Assembly: GCA_003134375.1 (NCBI GenBank)
Contig: PLAY01000158.1
Location: 1-56,279 of the forward strand
Reading direction: 5' to 3'
DNA from: Limisphaerales bacterium
GTDB lineage: Bacteria; Verrucomicrobiota; Verrucomicrobiia; Limisphaerales; UBA11358
Length of the DNA: 56,279 bases
Shown in pieces: positions 23,120 to 33,800 of the stretch; positions within the stretch are counted from its first letter, which is position 1; each line of letters starts with the position of its first letter. The notes beneath the pieces are model-generated. The model saw only the letters and a list, made by a program, of their open reading frames with translations. It was not told the origin of the DNA and did no database searches. Both the position numbers and the translations under genes were made by a program.

Positions 23120-25789
23120 ATGAATACTGCTCGCGTCCTGCTCGCCGGGTGGATGCTCTGCCGCGTCACCAGCCTGGCGCCGGCCGAAGAGTCCGCGGAC
23201 GAAATCCAGTGCCGGAAATCGGCCGCGTTCCTGACAGCGCCCGATTCCTCCGATTACCGGAAATACGCGCCGAGCCGCCAAATCAACATCCTGCACGTGG
23301 CGCTGGATGTCACTCCTGATTTTACCAATCGCACTGTCGCCGGGAAAACCACGATCACCTTCAAACCGATAGCGAAACCGCTGGAGAAACTGAGCCTCGA
23401 CGCCGTTGACCTGACGGTGAGCTCCGTGACCTCCAGCGTAGCGATCCTGGATTACCAGGTCACGGACGAGAAAATCATCGTCACCTTCGCCCAGCCGGTT
23501 CCCGCGGACAAGGAGGCCTGGGTCACGATTGCGCATCGCGCGGAGCCGACGGAGGGAATGTATTTCCGGACGCCGGAAATGGGCTACAAAGCCGGGGACA
23601 CGCATTTGTTCACGCAAGGCGAGCCGGTCGAGGCCCGGCATTGGTATCCCTGCCTGGATTCGCCCAATGAAAAGTTCACCTCCGAAATCACCTGCCGCGT
23701 GCCCGCGGGAATGACCGTGCTGTCCAACGGACGGCTGGTTTCCGAGGAGAAAGATCCCGCGACCGACCTCGTCGCCGTGAAATGGTTGCAGGACAAGCCG
23801 CATGCCAATTATCTGCTGTCGCTGGTGGCCGGCTATTTCAAAAAGGTGGAAGACCGGCACCGGGACATTCCGCTGGCGTTTTACACGCCTCCGTCCGAGA
23901 TCGGTGAAGCCACCAATTCATTCTGCGACACCAGGGACATCATGGCCTTTTACGAGGATGAAATCGGCCTGCCCTTTCCCTGGGCCAAGTATTACCAGGT
24001 GGCGGTCAATGATTTCGTCGCGGGCGGCATGGAAAACACGACGTTGACCACGCTCACGGACTACACGCTTTTCACCACCAACACGGAAAACATCCGTTCC
24101 AGCCAGGGCCTGGTCGCGCATGAAATGGCCCACCAATGGTTTGGCGACCTGGTCACCTGCAAAGACTGGAGCCACATCTGGTTGAACGAAGGGTTTGCCA
24201 CCTATTACGCGCTGCTGTACGACGAGCACCGGAATGGGCGGGACTCCATGCTCTACGGCCTGTATTGCGACGCGCGACAAATCCTGTCCATGACCGACTC
24301 GTCGCGGCCGATGGTGGATCGGAAATACGACAACCCCATGGATCTGTTCGGCGTTCTCGCCTACCAAAAGGGCAGCTGGGTGCTTCACATGCTGCGCACG
24401 CAACTGGGCAAGGATCTGTACCGCCGCTGTATCCGGACCTATCTGGAACGGCACCAGTTCGGATCGGTCGTCACCGAGGATCTGAATGCGGTGATCGAAG
24501 AATTGTCCGGCCGTTCCTACGATCAGTTCTTCGACCAATGGGTCTATCACGGCGGCTGTCCCGACCTGGACGCGAGCTACAGTTGGGACGCGCGCAGCAA
24601 GCTGGCCAAAGTTTCCCTGCGCCAAACGCAAAGAATCAGCGACGACACCTTTCTCTTCAATCTTCCGCTTTCCATCCGTTTCAAAACCGGATCAACCAAC
24701 GTGGACAAGCCGATCATCGTGAAGGAAAAATCGGAGGACTTTTACTTTGCGCTGGATGAGGAGCCCACGGCGGTGCGCATCGACCCCGAGTATGCGGTGC
24801 TGGCGAAGATCCATTTCAGCCCTCCCACTCCAATGCTCCACGCGCAACTGGAGGATCAAACCGACGTCGTCGGCCGGCTGCTCGCCATCGAAACGCTGGC
24901 CACAAAAAAGGACAAGGAGACGGTGGAAAAACTCAAGGGCGCGCTGAACCACGACACCTTTTACGGCGTGCGCCTGGAGGCGGCGCAGGCGTTGAGGGAC
25001 ATTCACACCGATGACGCCCTCGATGCGCTGCTCGCATCCACCCAACAGCCCGACGCCCGCGTGCGCCGCCGGGTTTATGCCGGAATCGGCGGGTTTTACC
25101 GGGTGCGAAGCAGCGATGCGGAGCGCGGGATGCTCGCCGCGGAAAAGAATCCGGACATCCAGGCCCTGGCGATCCGGGATTTGGGGACCTATGCCGGACC
25201 GGACACGCGCGCGCTGTTGCTGCAGTATCTGAATTCCACCTCGTATCGCAACGGGCTGGCCGAGGCCGCCATCCGGGGACTGAGAGCGCAGGATGATCCT
25301 TCCTCCATCGATCCGTTGCGCGACAACCTCAGGCAGCGTGAGACGGACTACACCAGCGACGGATTTGTCCAGGGATTGAGTGCGCTGGCTTACCTGGACC
25401 GCGATGAAAAGGACAAGACCGCGGTGCGCGAATTCCTTCTCGGCTATGTGAACCACCGAAAGGAGAGGGTCCGGCTGGGGGCCATCAACGCTCTGGGCGC
25501 GCTGGCGGATCCGGTCGCTTTGCCGGCGCTTGAGAAATTTGCGCTGGCCCGCAGGAAGAGCCCGGAACAACGCGCTGCCGCCAGTGCGATCCAGAACATC
25601 GAGAATTTCCGAAAGACCACGGAAGGTCTGGCCGACTTGCGCAAGGAATTCCTGGATTTGCAAAAGGAAGGCCAGGCTTTGCGCAAAGACTTCGACTCGC
25701 TGGAGAAAAAAGTCGATACCGCGGCCGCCAAAGGATCCGGGGCAAAGAAATCGCCATCCGCGGTGAAGCCGCCAAGAAACTCCGGCTGA
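23120..25789 (+). CDS. M1-family aminopeptidase with HEAT repeats and coiled-coil tail
   Basis: 889 residues. A short hydrophobic N-terminus (MNTARVLLAGWMLCRV) is a likely signal peptide. The M1 peptidase core carries GGMEN near 302 (substrate N-terminus binding) and the zinc motif HEMAHQWFGD near 334 with the downstream NEGFAT glutamate. A beta domain follows, then a HEAT-repeat region at about 570-830 with alternating A/L-rich helices (e.g. VRRRVYAGIGGF, ERVRLGAINALGALADP), and a 50-residue coiled coil. M1 enzymes release N-terminal amino acids. The HEAT/coiled-coil end, not in PepN, may tether it to partners. Probably periplasmic. Confidence 0.92.
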   Translation: MNTARVLLAGWMLCRVTSLAPAEESADEIQCRKSAAFLTAPDSSDYRKYAPSRQINILHVALDVTPDFTNRTVAGKTTITFKPIAKPLEKLSLDAVDLTVSSVTSSVAILDYQVTDEKIIVTFAQPVPADKEAWVTIAHRAEPTEGMYFRTPEMGYKAGDTHLFTQGEPVEARHWYPCLDSPNEKFTSEITCRVPAGMTVLSNGRLVSEEKDPATDLVAVKWLQDKPHANYLLSLVAGYFKKVEDRHRDIPLAFYTPPSEIGEATNSFCDTRDIMAFYEDEIGLPFPWAKYYQVAVNDFVAGGMENTTLTTLTDYTLFTTNTENIRSSQGLVAHEMAHQWFGDLVTCKDWSHIWLNEGFATYYALLYDEHRNGRDSMLYGLYCDARQILSMTDSSRPMVDRKYDNPMDLFGVLAYQKGSWVLHMLRTQLGKDLYRRCIRTYLERHQFGSVVTEDLNAVIEELSGRSYDQFFDQWVYHGGCPDLDASYSWDARSKLAKVSLRQTQRISDDTFLFNLPLSIRFKTGSTNVDKPIIVKEKSEDFYFALDEEPTAVRIDPEYAVLAKIHFSPPTPMLHAQLEDQTDVVGRLLAIETLATKKDKETVEKLKGALNHDTFYGVRLEAAQALRDIHTDDALDALLASTQQPDARVRRRVYAGIGGFYRVRSSDAERGMLAAEKNPDIQALAIRDLGTYAGPDTRALLLQYLNSTSYRNGLAEAAIRGLRAQDDPSSIDPLRDNLRQRETDYTSDGFVQGLSALAYLDRDEKDKTAVREFLLGYVNHRKERVRLGAINALGALADPVALPALEKFALARRKSPEQRAAASAIQNIENFRKTTEGLADLRKEFLDLQKEGQALRKDFDSLEKKVDTAAAKGSGAKKSPSAVKPPRNSG

Positions 25790-25919
25790 TCAAGGCGGTT
25801 CTCACTAAACTCCTTCAAGTAATGGAGATTGTTTTCGAGCCAGCGTTGGCCATCCATCACCTGCCCCACCCCAATTGAATGTTCGATGTTGAATGTTGGA
25901 TGTTGGATGTTTCCCCATT

Positions 25920-26132
25920 TCAGCCTTCCTTGTCCACCATAGCCCCGGGCGAAGGTGGAAGCCTTTCTATGCCCCTTCCCCCTTCCGGCCTCCACCAAAA
26001 ATAAACCGGCACACCCGCCAGCACGATCAACAGCCCGGGCCAGGTGGTCTGCGTCCGGTAAAAGAGCAATACGACCATGACGACGCTCGCGCCCATGATG
26101 TAGAGCGCCGGCAACACGGGGTAAGGTCGCCC
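25920..26132 (-). pseudogene. C-terminal remnant of an APC-family amino acid permease
   Basis: Reads GRPYPVLPALYIMGASVVM followed by LLFYRTQTTWPGLLIVLAG and VPVYFWWR, the typical last two membrane helices of APC-superfamily permeases. Sequence farther upstream (to about 26220) no longer keeps the frame and there is no start. The rest of the transporter is missing. GATGTTGAATGTTGGATG repeats (about 25880-25912) adjoin it. Confidence 0.65.
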
Positions 26133-26373
26133 ACCAGCAACAGACGCCGCGCGACTTCGGCGATTTGAGAGTCAGCCATCAGTCTGCGTCTCTGAGGCCC
26201 TGGTGTCTTCCGTTTCTTCACAATTCTCCTTCCCGCCGCGTCGCAACCAAGCGGAGATGAGTGAAGGCTTTGTCGAAAATGATGGGAAGTAAAGCGTCAA
26301 ATTCGGCGACCGCCTCATTCCCTAAACAACCCGTGTTGACTCCGATTTGTGAATAACTGTGAATAACTTTGGA
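26133..26373. other. Gene-free stretch before the response regulator
   Basis: No protein-like frame is supported. It holds a decayed continuation of the permease remnant and GTGAATAACT direct repeats (26349-26367) just upstream of the promoter. Confidence 0.4.
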
Positions 26374-26401
26374 TTGCCTTTGCGCTCGAAAGGGCTAGAA
26401 T
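26374..26401 (+). promoter_or_regulatory. Sigma-70 promoter of the response regulator gene
   Basis: TTGCCT (26374-26379), 16-base spacer, TAGAAT (26396-26401). The ATG lies 17 bases after the -10 box. Two GTGAATAACT copies directly upstream could bind a regulator (inference). Confidence 0.55.
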
Positions 26402-26417
26402 AAAGATTTCTGTTCAA

Positions 26418-26801
26418 ATGACATCAATGGCCGTATCAAAACTGCGGATTTTAGTCGTAGATGACGAACCGGCTGTCGGCGATACCGTCAAGATGTTGCT
26501 CAGAATTGACGGGCATGAGGTGGAGACAACCAACAGCAGCACGGAGGCCTTGGGCCTGTTTGAATCAGGCCGGTTCGACCTGGTCTTCACTGACTTTGCC
26601 ATGCCCGGAATGAATGGCCATCAACTGGCAGCCGCCATCAAGGCGAGTGCGCCGGAGCAGCCGATCGTAATGATTACCGGCCACGCCGGGATCTTGCTCC
26701 CATCACCCGACGTGGATTTCGTTGTCGGCAAACCCTTCCGGCTGGAACATCTGCGGGAGGCCATTGCCAAGGTCATGCCGGAAGAAAGCCTCACCGCTTA
26801 A
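26418..26801 (+). CDS. Single-domain response regulator (CheY-like receiver)
   Basis: 127 residues, one REC domain and no output domain. Acidic pocket D15-D16 (VVDDE), phosphoacceptor D59 (FTDFAMPGMNG), T87 (MITGHA) and K105 (VVGKPF) are all present, so it should be phosphorylated by a histidine kinase. No kinase is nearby, so its partner is unknown. Such proteins act by protein contact, in phosphorelays or on motors. Its own promoter and isolation suggest a monocistronic gene. Confidence 0.9.
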   Translation: MTSMAVSKLRILVVDDEPAVGDTVKMLLRIDGHEVETTNSSTEALGLFESGRFDLVFTDFAMPGMNGHQLAAAIKASAPEQPIVMITGHAGILLPSPDVDFVVGKPFRLEHLREAIAKVMPEESLTA

Positions 26802-26940
26802 GAAAAGGCTGAACTCCGATAAATCGCGAGCAGGGGCTAAAGGCTGAAGGCTGAAACGAAAACTTTAGCCTTTAGCCTTTGCTGTGTTACTGTCTGGCCA
26901 TGATCTCCAGATTAGAATTTATTCCAAAAATTTCGGAATG

Positions 26941-27011
26941 GGTGGGGCGAGCGTCCTCGCGAGCCGTCTGCTTTCAGAAAAAGGGCGGCGCGTCAGGAGC
27001 CTCGCCCCACC
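26941..27011. repeat. Family D palindromic element
   Basis: Starts GGTGGGGCGAGCGTCC and ends GGAGCCTCGCCCCACC, giving a strong outer stem. The same element lies inside pheT (43914-43976) and a half-copy follows pheS (42088). Here it lies just before the preferred start of the beta-helix enzyme gene, within an open frame that begins at 26879. Confidence 0.85.
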
Positions 27012-27022
27012 GGACACCATTT

Positions 27023-28648
27023 GTGAGACGGTTTCTAGCCCTTCCGATTGGATTGCTTTTGATGCTCTTGCCGGCGGCAGCCTTCGCCGAGGTTACTCCT
27101 TACCCGCCTTACCCGGGCGTCGTGCCGAGCGAGTCTTACAAGGTGACTGTTAACGGCAAGCCCGTGTTCGTGCATCATTTTCTGACTTACGACCAGTTCA
27201 ATTGGATGGACTATGCCAGCTTCGCCATGACCGGAAAGGTCCATGTTGAGATCACCTCATTCGTCTGCGACCGGAAGTTGCTCACCTGCAATATCAGGCC
27301 ACTCGCCTACGGCATCCAGCCGAAGGTCAGCGGTAATACCGTCAGTTTTGACCTGGACCGCCCGCGTTATCTGGTTCTGTTTTTCAACGATGAGCCGATG
27401 TTTTACAGCACGGGGTTGATGCTGTTTGCCGAACCGCCGGAGCAGAATCCTCCCAAACCCGGCGATACGAACGTGGTCAACATCATGGACTACCACGTTG
27501 ACAACACGGGCAAGAGCCTCGAAACCACTAACATCAATCAGGCCATCAGCGACATCTCCGCCCGGCCCGGGGGCGGCGTGCTCTATTTTCCGCCGGGCGT
27601 CTATCTGACCGGCACCGTGTTCATGAAGAGCAACGTCAAGTTTTACGTGGATGCGGGCGCTGTGATTCGGGGGTCCAGCCGGAATGCGGATTATCCTTCG
27701 GCCCCAACGCCTGCCGGGGGAAGGCCGCTCAGGGCTTTCTTTATCTTCGACCATGTCGAGAATGCCGGCCTGATGGGGCGGGGCACCATTGACATGGAGG
27801 GCTACCCGTGGTTGTGGCATGACTTCCAACCCGACACTGCGGACGGACACGCCCGGGACGCGGATGGAAAAGTGTTGGACCCGCATGGCACCGGAATCCG
27901 GGGCTATGTGGTCAACAACTGCCGCAACATTTCCTTCTCGGACCTGTTGCTCCTCCGATCCGCCTATTGGACCGTGTTCGTCATCGGCACCGACAATTTC
28001 ACCACCCGCAACCTCAAGATCGTCAACCGCAAGCAGCAGTATCATGACGACGATTACGACTTCAGCGCCAGCAGCCATATCCGGATTGAAGACGGGTTTG
28101 CCATGTCCATGGACGACACCTGGGCTTTTTACCGCGGCACCGACCCCAAGACGGGCGAGGCCCGGGGCATCGAGGATTTTGTCGTGAAAGGATTTGTGAA
28201 TTACACCTACACCGCCGGCCTGGCCATCGGATATGGCGGCGCGCCGGCGGTCAAGCACCTGCGCTTCGAGGACGTGAACTTCATTGCCAACCACAACAAG
28301 TTCGCCATCTGGATTCAACTGTCGCCGGCGTATTTCAGGGGGCGGGGATATTCCTCGGGCGCCAAGTTCAGCCGCAATGCGCCGATGGACGATTTCCGGT
28401 TTGTGAACTGCACGTTCGAGAACGACGGCGGGCAGGTCTATATTGACGGCGGCGAAAATCCGTTGACGAACTTTGTTTTTGAGAACTGCGTTTTCTACAA
28501 GACCACCAAGCCCAGCCTGATGATGGGGCAGCAGGTCGCGCCGGTCCGGTTCAAGAACGTCAAGATCAACGGAGCCGTGATGCGAAACGCCAAACAGTTG
28601 GAGCGTGCTGGATTCGATCTCTCCGTCCCCGTCAAGTTCGAGCGGTGA
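27023..28648 (+). CDS. Secreted pectin-lyase-fold (right-handed beta-helix) enzyme, GH28-like
   Basis: 541 residues from GTG 27023, chosen because it gives an ideal signal peptide (MRRFLALPIGLLLMLLPAA) right after a palindromic element; starts at 26879 or 26900 would place the repeat inside the protein. The N-terminal 130 residues form a beta-rich module, then comes the helix: GGGVLYFPPGVYLTGTVFMKS, VKFYVDAGAVIRGSS, and many N-x-F and V-N-C rungs. Acidic candidates include HDDDYDF and SMDDTWAF. The overall plan is that of polygalacturonases and other plant-glycan hydrolases, but the GH28 NTD/GHG motifs are not clear, so the substrate is open. Confidence 0.8.
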   Translation: MRRFLALPIGLLLMLLPAAAFAEVTPYPPYPGVVPSESYKVTVNGKPVFVHHFLTYDQFNWMDYASFAMTGKVHVEITSFVCDRKLLTCNIRPLAYGIQPKVSGNTVSFDLDRPRYLVLFFNDEPMFYSTGLMLFAEPPEQNPPKPGDTNVVNIMDYHVDNTGKSLETTNINQAISDISARPGGGVLYFPPGVYLTGTVFMKSNVKFYVDAGAVIRGSSRNADYPSAPTPAGGRPLRAFFIFDHVENAGLMGRGTIDMEGYPWLWHDFQPDTADGHARDADGKVLDPHGTGIRGYVVNNCRNISFSDLLLLRSAYWTVFVIGTDNFTTRNLKIVNRKQQYHDDDYDFSASSHIRIEDGFAMSMDDTWAFYRGTDPKTGEARGIEDFVVKGFVNYTYTAGLAIGYGGAPAVKHLRFEDVNFIANHNKFAIWIQLSPAYFRGRGYSSGAKFSRNAPMDDFRFVNCTFENDGGQVYIDGGENPLTNFVFENCVFYKTTKPSLMMGQQVAPVRFKNVKINGAVMRNAKQLERAGFDLSVPVKFER

Positions 28649-28654
28649 GATGCC

Positions 28655-30145
28655 TTACGGCAAGTCCGTGTTTCCCATTAAATACCGGTCGCACTCCCTC
28701 GCGGCTCCCCTGCCCTCGTTGAAGGCCCATACGACGAGGCTCTGGCCGCGACGGCAGTCGCCGCAGGCAAACACATTCTTGAGGTTCGTTGCGTATTTCT
28801 CGAACTCAGCCTTTACATTCGTGCGCGGGTCGCGTTCGAGCTTGAGCGCGGCGAGCAACGGTTGCTCCGGTCCAAGAAAGCCCATCGCCAGCAGCACCAG
28901 TTGCGCGGGCAAAACCTTTTCCGTGCCGGGCACATTCTTCGGAATGAACTGGCCCTTGTCGTTTTTCTCCCATTTCACCTGCACGGTGTGGACGGCTTTC
29001 ACCTGGTCCCGCATTGCAGGATCGCCTTCAAACTTCGTCGCGGTGGTGAGATAAACGCGCGGGTCGGCGCCGAATTTCGCGGCGGCTTCCTCCTGGCCGT
29101 AGTCCATTTTGTAAACCTTGGGCCATTCGGGCCACGGGTTGTCCATTGCGCGCTCCTCCGGCGGCTTGGGCAAAATCTCCACCTGTACCAGGCTTGCGCA
29201 GCCATGACGCATTGAAGTACCGACGCAATCCGTCCCGGTGTCGCCGCCGCCGATGACGATGACGTCCTTGCCGGCGGCGGAAATGAAACTGCCGTTCTTT
29301 TTGCCGTCGAGAACGCTCTTCGTGTTCGCGGTGAGAAATTCCATCGCAAAGTGAACGCCCTTGAGCTGGCGGCCTTCAATCGGCAAATCGCGCGGCTTGG
29401 TGGCGCCGGTCGCGAGGACCACGGCGTCGAATTCCTTGAGCAGTTTTTCCGCCGGATAATTGCCGCCCACGTCGGTGTTGCAGACGAACCGGATGCCTTC
29501 GGCTTCGAGCTGTTTGATACGGCGCATCACGACCTGTTCCTTGTCGAGCTTCATGTTGGGGATGCCATACATCAGCAAGCCACCCGGTCGGTCGGCGCGC
29601 TCGAAAACGGTGACGGTGTGGCCGGCCTTGTTCAATTGCGCGGCGGCGCAGAGTCCAGCCGGGCCGGAGCCGACCACGGCCACCTTTTTGCCGGTGCGCT
29701 GTCCGGGCGACACGGCGGTGACCCAGCCTTCGTCCCAGCCGCGGTCAATGATGGCGCACTCGATGCTTTTGATGGTGACGGGCGGGGCGTTGATGCCGAG
29801 CACGCACGAGCCTTCGCACGGCGCGGGGCAGACGCGGCCGGTGAATTCGGGGAAATTATTCGTCTTGTGCAGCCGTTCGAGCGCCTCCTTCCACAGGCCG
29901 CGATAGATGAGGTCGTTCCATTCCGGAATGAGGTTGTGAATGGGGCAGCCGCTGGCCATGCCGCTGAGGAGCGTACCGGTGTGGCAGAAGGGAGTGCCGC
30001 AGTCCATACAGCGCGCGCCCTGTTTGCGCAGGCCGGCCTCCGGCAGGTGCAGGTGAAATTCCTTCCAGTCCGCAATGCGCCCCGCCGCCGGGCGATCCGC
30101 CGGCACCTCGCGCAAATACTCGATGAATCCTGTGGGTTTGCCCAT
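28655..30145 (-). CDS. gltD: Glutamate synthase (NADPH) small subunit
   Basis: 496 residues, full length. N-terminal cysteines ([25 protein letters not shown]-type) bind the iron-sulfur clusters; [14 protein letters not shown] is the FAD fold and [12 protein letters not shown] the NADPH fold; [14 protein letters not shown] ends the FAD site. GltD feeds NADPH electrons to GltB for glutamate formation. It lies on the same strand as gltB but is separated from it by a GxxExxY gene. It shares its architecture with the GltD-like module inside the giant HdrA, which is a separate copy. Confidence 0.95.
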   Translation of the reverse strand: MGKPTGFIEYLREVPADRPAAGRIADWKEFHLHLPEAGLRKQGARCMDCGTPFCHTGTLLSGMASGCPIHNLIPEWNDLIYRGLWKEALERLHKTNNFPEFTGRVCPAPCEGSCVLGINAPPVTIKSIECAIIDRGWDEGWVTAVSPGQRTGKKVAVVGSGPAGLCAAAQLNKAGHTVTVFERADRPGGLLMYGIPNMKLDKEQVVMRRIKQLEAEGIRFVCNTDVGGNYPAEKLLKEFDAVVLATGATKPRDLPIEGRQLKGVHFAMEFLTANTKSVLDGKKNGSFISAAGKDVIVIGGGDTGTDCVGTSMRHGCASLVQVEILPKPPEERAMDNPWPEWPKVYKMDYGQEEAAAKFGADPRVYLTTATKFEGDPAMRDQVKAVHTVQVKWEKNDKGQFIPKNVPGTEKVLPAQLVLLAMGFLGPEQPLLAALKLERDPRTNVKAEFEKYATNLKNVFACGDCRRGQSLVVWAFNEGRGAARECDRYLMGNTDLP

Positions 30146-30168
30146 GGTCAGTTGATAGGTTGAAACCG

Positions 30169-30215
30169 ATTAAACGCAGAGACGCGGAGAACGCGGAGGT
30201 GCGCAGAGAAGAATT
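30169..30215. repeat. Family H repeat, left flank of GxxExxY gene
   Basis: AAACGCAGAGACGCGGAG followed by AACGCGGAGGTGCGCAGAGAAG and an A/T-rich tail. A near copy in the same orientation starts at 30721, so the GxxExxY gene sits between direct repeats. Confidence 0.8.
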
Positions 30216-30279
30216 TGAAAATAATCCCCATGTTACTCTGTGCGCTCCGCATCTTCGCGTCAAAATTTTTCATAGAATA

Positions 30280-30699
30280 TCAAAGGCTGAACGAACCAGG
30301 CTCAGGCGGTGGCATCTGCAAACCGTTAACCACCCGTGAAATCCCATCTTTCAATACCAGCGAGTGAAAGTTGATGATCAAGCCGAGCCGCAGATTCGAC
30401 AGCCGCAGATAGCTCAAGAGCTTCGCGCCGTCGAGTGCAATCACTTCTTCTTTCGCCTTCAAATCAACAATCACTTTGTCCTCAACGATCAAATCCAACC
30501 GGAGCGGCACACCGAGTTTCACGCCCTTATAATGGATGGGCAAGAACTTCTGCCGCTCGAAGCGGATGCCGCGCAACGACAACTCATGGCACAACGCTTC
30601 CTCATAAACCTGCTCCACCAAACCCGGCCCGAAATACTTATGCACTTCAATTGCCGCGCCGATGATGCGCTCCGAAATCTCATTTTCGTGCAAACCCAT
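30280..30699 (-). CDS. GxxExxY protein
   Basis: 139 residues with the defining G-P-G-L-V-E-Q-V-Y motif near residue 24, then RFERQKFLPIHYKG, LRLDLIVEDKVIVDLKA and EEVIALDGAKLLSYLR. The D...E/K pattern in the middle resembles PD-(D/E)XK nuclease folds. The biological role of GxxExxY proteins is unknown. It is inserted between gltB and gltD, which normally adjoin, and is flanked by direct family H repeats, so it is probably a recent arrival. Confidence 0.9.
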   Translation of the reverse strand: MGLHENEISERIIGAAIEVHKYFGPGLVEQVYEEALCHELSLRGIRFERQKFLPIHYKGVKLGVPLRLDLIVEDKVIVDLKAKEEVIALDGAKLLSYLRLSNLRLGLIINFHSLVLKDGISRVVNGLQMPPPEPGSFSL

Positions 30700-30720
30700 A
30701 TTCCCTCTCCCTTTTTTTCA

Positions 30721-30870
30721 ACACAGAGACGCAGAGAACGCGGAGGCACGCTGAGAAGAAATTAAAATAATCTCTGCGTTTCTGCACGCTTTTCGCACCT
30801 TTGCATTAAAGTTCTGCATAAAAATTCAAAACTCTGCGTCTTCTCTGCGTCCTCCGCGCCTCTGCGTTAA
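30721..30870. repeat. Family H repeats between GxxExxY gene and gltB
   Basis: ACACAGAGACGCAGAGAACG with an A/T tail (30719-30780) is the direct partner of the repeat at 30169-30215. Then follows an inverted set (about 30830-30868; CTCTGCGTC...CTCTGCGTT). No gene is present. Confidence 0.75.
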
Positions 30871-30874
30871 ATTT

Positions 30875-33800
30875 TCAGCCTCCGCCGACGCGCGCGACGT
30901 CGCGGACGTTTTCCTCGAACGCGGCCATGACGGCTTCGTCGCCAGTCAGGCCCTGTTCCTGCACCTTTTTCATGGATTCCAGCACGCGCTGGTAGTCCTT
31001 CGGCATGACCTTGACGAATTTCGGCACAAGCTGCCGCCAGTCCGCCAGCACCTTCGTGGCGCGTTCGCTCTTCGTGTAAGCCTGGTGGCGCTGGATCAAT
31101 TTCCAGATCATCCCGATCTCGTCGGCGTCCTTTAATTTTTCGAGGCTGACCATTTCCTGGTTGCAATGCGCCGGGAAATCGCCGGCTTCATCGAGCACGT
31201 AGGCGATGCCGCCGCTCATGCCCGCGGCGAAGTTGCGTCCGGTCCGGCCCAAAACAATCACGCGCCCGCCGGTCATGTATTCGCAACCGTGGTCGCCGAT
31301 GGCCTCGACGACCGCATTTACGCCGCTGTTGCGCACGCCGAAACGTTCGCCCGCCATGCCGCATACGAAGGCCTCGCCGCTCGTGGCTCCATAGAATGCC
31401 ACGTTGCCGATGATGATGTTTTCCCCGGCGACAAACGTCGAACCTTTCGAGGGATAAACAATGATTTTGCCGCCGCTGAGGCCCTTGCCCAGATAATCGT
31501 TCGCGTCACCTTCGAGTTCGAGCGTCATGCCTTTGGGAATAAACGCGCCGAAGCTCTGGCCCGCGCTGCCGGTGAATTTGAGATTGATCGTGTCCTCCGG
31601 GAGGCCGTTTGGGCCCCACTTCTTCGTCACCTCGCTGCCGGTGATGGTGCCGACGACGCGGTTGACGTTGCGGATGGGCAGGTCGGCGTGGACGCGCTCG
31701 CCGCGTTCGATGGCCGGCTCGCAGATGTCCAGCAACCGCGTTACGTCGAGCGACTTATTAATGCCGTGATCCTGGTCAATCTGCCGGTAGCGGATGACCT
31801 CCGGCCAGACATCCGGCCGTTGCAAAATGCTCGTGAAGTCGAGGCCCTTTGCCTTCCAATGCTCGATGGCCTTCCGTGGAGCCAGCTTGTCCGTGCGACC
31901 AATCATTTCGTTTATGGTCCGGAAGCCGAGTTTGGCCATGATCTCGCGCAATTCGCCGGCGATGAACCGCATGAAATTGACCACGTGGTCGGGGCTGCCC
32001 GTGAAGAATTTGCGGAGCTGCGGGTCCTGGGTGGCCACGCCCACCGGGCAGGTGTTCAAATGGCACACGCGCATCATCAGGCAGCCCAGCGTGACGAGCG
32101 GCGCGGTGGCAAAACCAAATTCTTCCGCCCCAAGCAGCGCGGCGATCGCCACGTCGCGGCCCGTCTTGAGCTGGCCGTCGGCCTCGACATAAATGCGGCT
32201 GCGGAGATTGTTGAGCACGAGTGTCTGGTGCGTCTCGGCCAGGCCAAGCTCCCAGGGAATGCCCGAATGCTTGATGGAAGAGAGGGGGGACGCACCCGTG
32301 CCGCCGTCATGGCCGCTGATGAGCACCACGTCGGCGTGTGCCTTGGCGACGCCAGCGGCGACGGTGCCCACGCCAACCTCCGCGACCAGCTTCACGCTCA
32401 CCCGCGCGTTGCGGTTCGCGTTCTTCAGGTCGTGAATCAACTGGGCGAGGTCTTCAATGGAATAAATATCATGGTGCGGCGGCGGCGAAATCAGGCCGAC
32501 GCCCGGCGTGGTGAGCCGCGTTTTGGCGATCCACGGATAAACCTTGCGGCCGGGCAGTTCGCCGCCTTCGCCCGGCTTCGCGCCCTGGGCCATCTTGATC
32601 TGAAGCTCCTTCGCGTTGATGAGATAATTACTCGTCACGCCGAAGCGGCCCGAGGCGACCTGCTTGATGGCGCTGTTCTTCGAGTCACCGCGCTCGTTCG
32701 TCCAAGTGTAGCGTTCCGGGTCTTCGCCGCCCTCGCCGGTGTTGCTTTTGCCACCGATGCGGTTCATGGCAATAGCGAGCGTCTCGTGCGTTTCCTGGCT
32801 GATCGAGCCGTAGCTCATCGCGCCGGTCTTGAACCGTTTCACAATTTCCTCGACCGGTTCAACTTCTTCAATGGGCACGGATTTTTCCGCCCAGTTGAAT
32901 TCGAGCAGTCCGCGGAGCGTGCAGAGGTTTTGCGCCTGGTTGTTGATCAGCGCGGAATATTCCTTGAACCGCTCGTAGCTGCCGAGGCGGCAGGCGAGCT
33001 GCAGCTTGTGGATGGACTGCGGGTTGAACAGGTGAAATTCACCATCGTCGCGCCATTGATACTGGCCGCCGGTGTCCAGTGCCACGTTGTTGACCGGGCG
33101 ATCAGAAAACGCCTGACGATGACGGGCCAGCGCCTCTTCAGTCAGCACGTCCATACCGACGCCTTCGACGCGCGACACCGTCCAGGTGAAATAGTGGTCA
33201 ATGACGTTGTGATTCAGGCCGATGGCCTCAAAAATCTGCGCGCCGCGATAGCTCTGGATGGTCGAGATGCCCATTTTGGCCATCGTTTTTACGACGCCCT
33301 TGACGACGCCTTTGATGTATTTCTTGACGGCGGTCTTGTGGTCGAGGCCGGGCAGCAGGCCTTCGTGGATCAGGTCGTCGAGCGAGTCGTACGCGAGGTA
33401 GGGATTGATGGCGCTGCAACCGTAGCCGATGAGCAGCGCAAAATGGTGGACCTCGCGCGGCTCGCCCGATTCAAGCACCAGCCCGACGCGCGTGCGCGTG
33501 CCTTGCCGGATGAGATGATGATGCAAACCGGACAAGGCGAGCAGGGCGGGGATCGGGGCGTTTTCGGCGCTGAGACCACGGTCGGAAAGGATGATGATGT
33601 TCGAGCCTCCGGCAATTGCCTTGTCGGTGGCGGCGAACAACTGGTCGAGCGCGCCTTCCAATCCTTTCACGCCTTCCGCCGCCTTGAATAATATCGGCAG
33701 CGTGACCGCCTTGAAACCGGTGCGGTCCACGTGGCGGAGCTTTTCGAGGTCCTCGTTGGTGAGGAGGGGATGCTCCAGTTTGATCATGCGGCAGCTTTCG

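Noticed and set aside
31166-33691. 841-codon plus-strand open frame inside gltB
   Set aside because: Antisense shadow of a fully recognised gltB; composition (A, H, R rich) is typical of reversed coding sequence.
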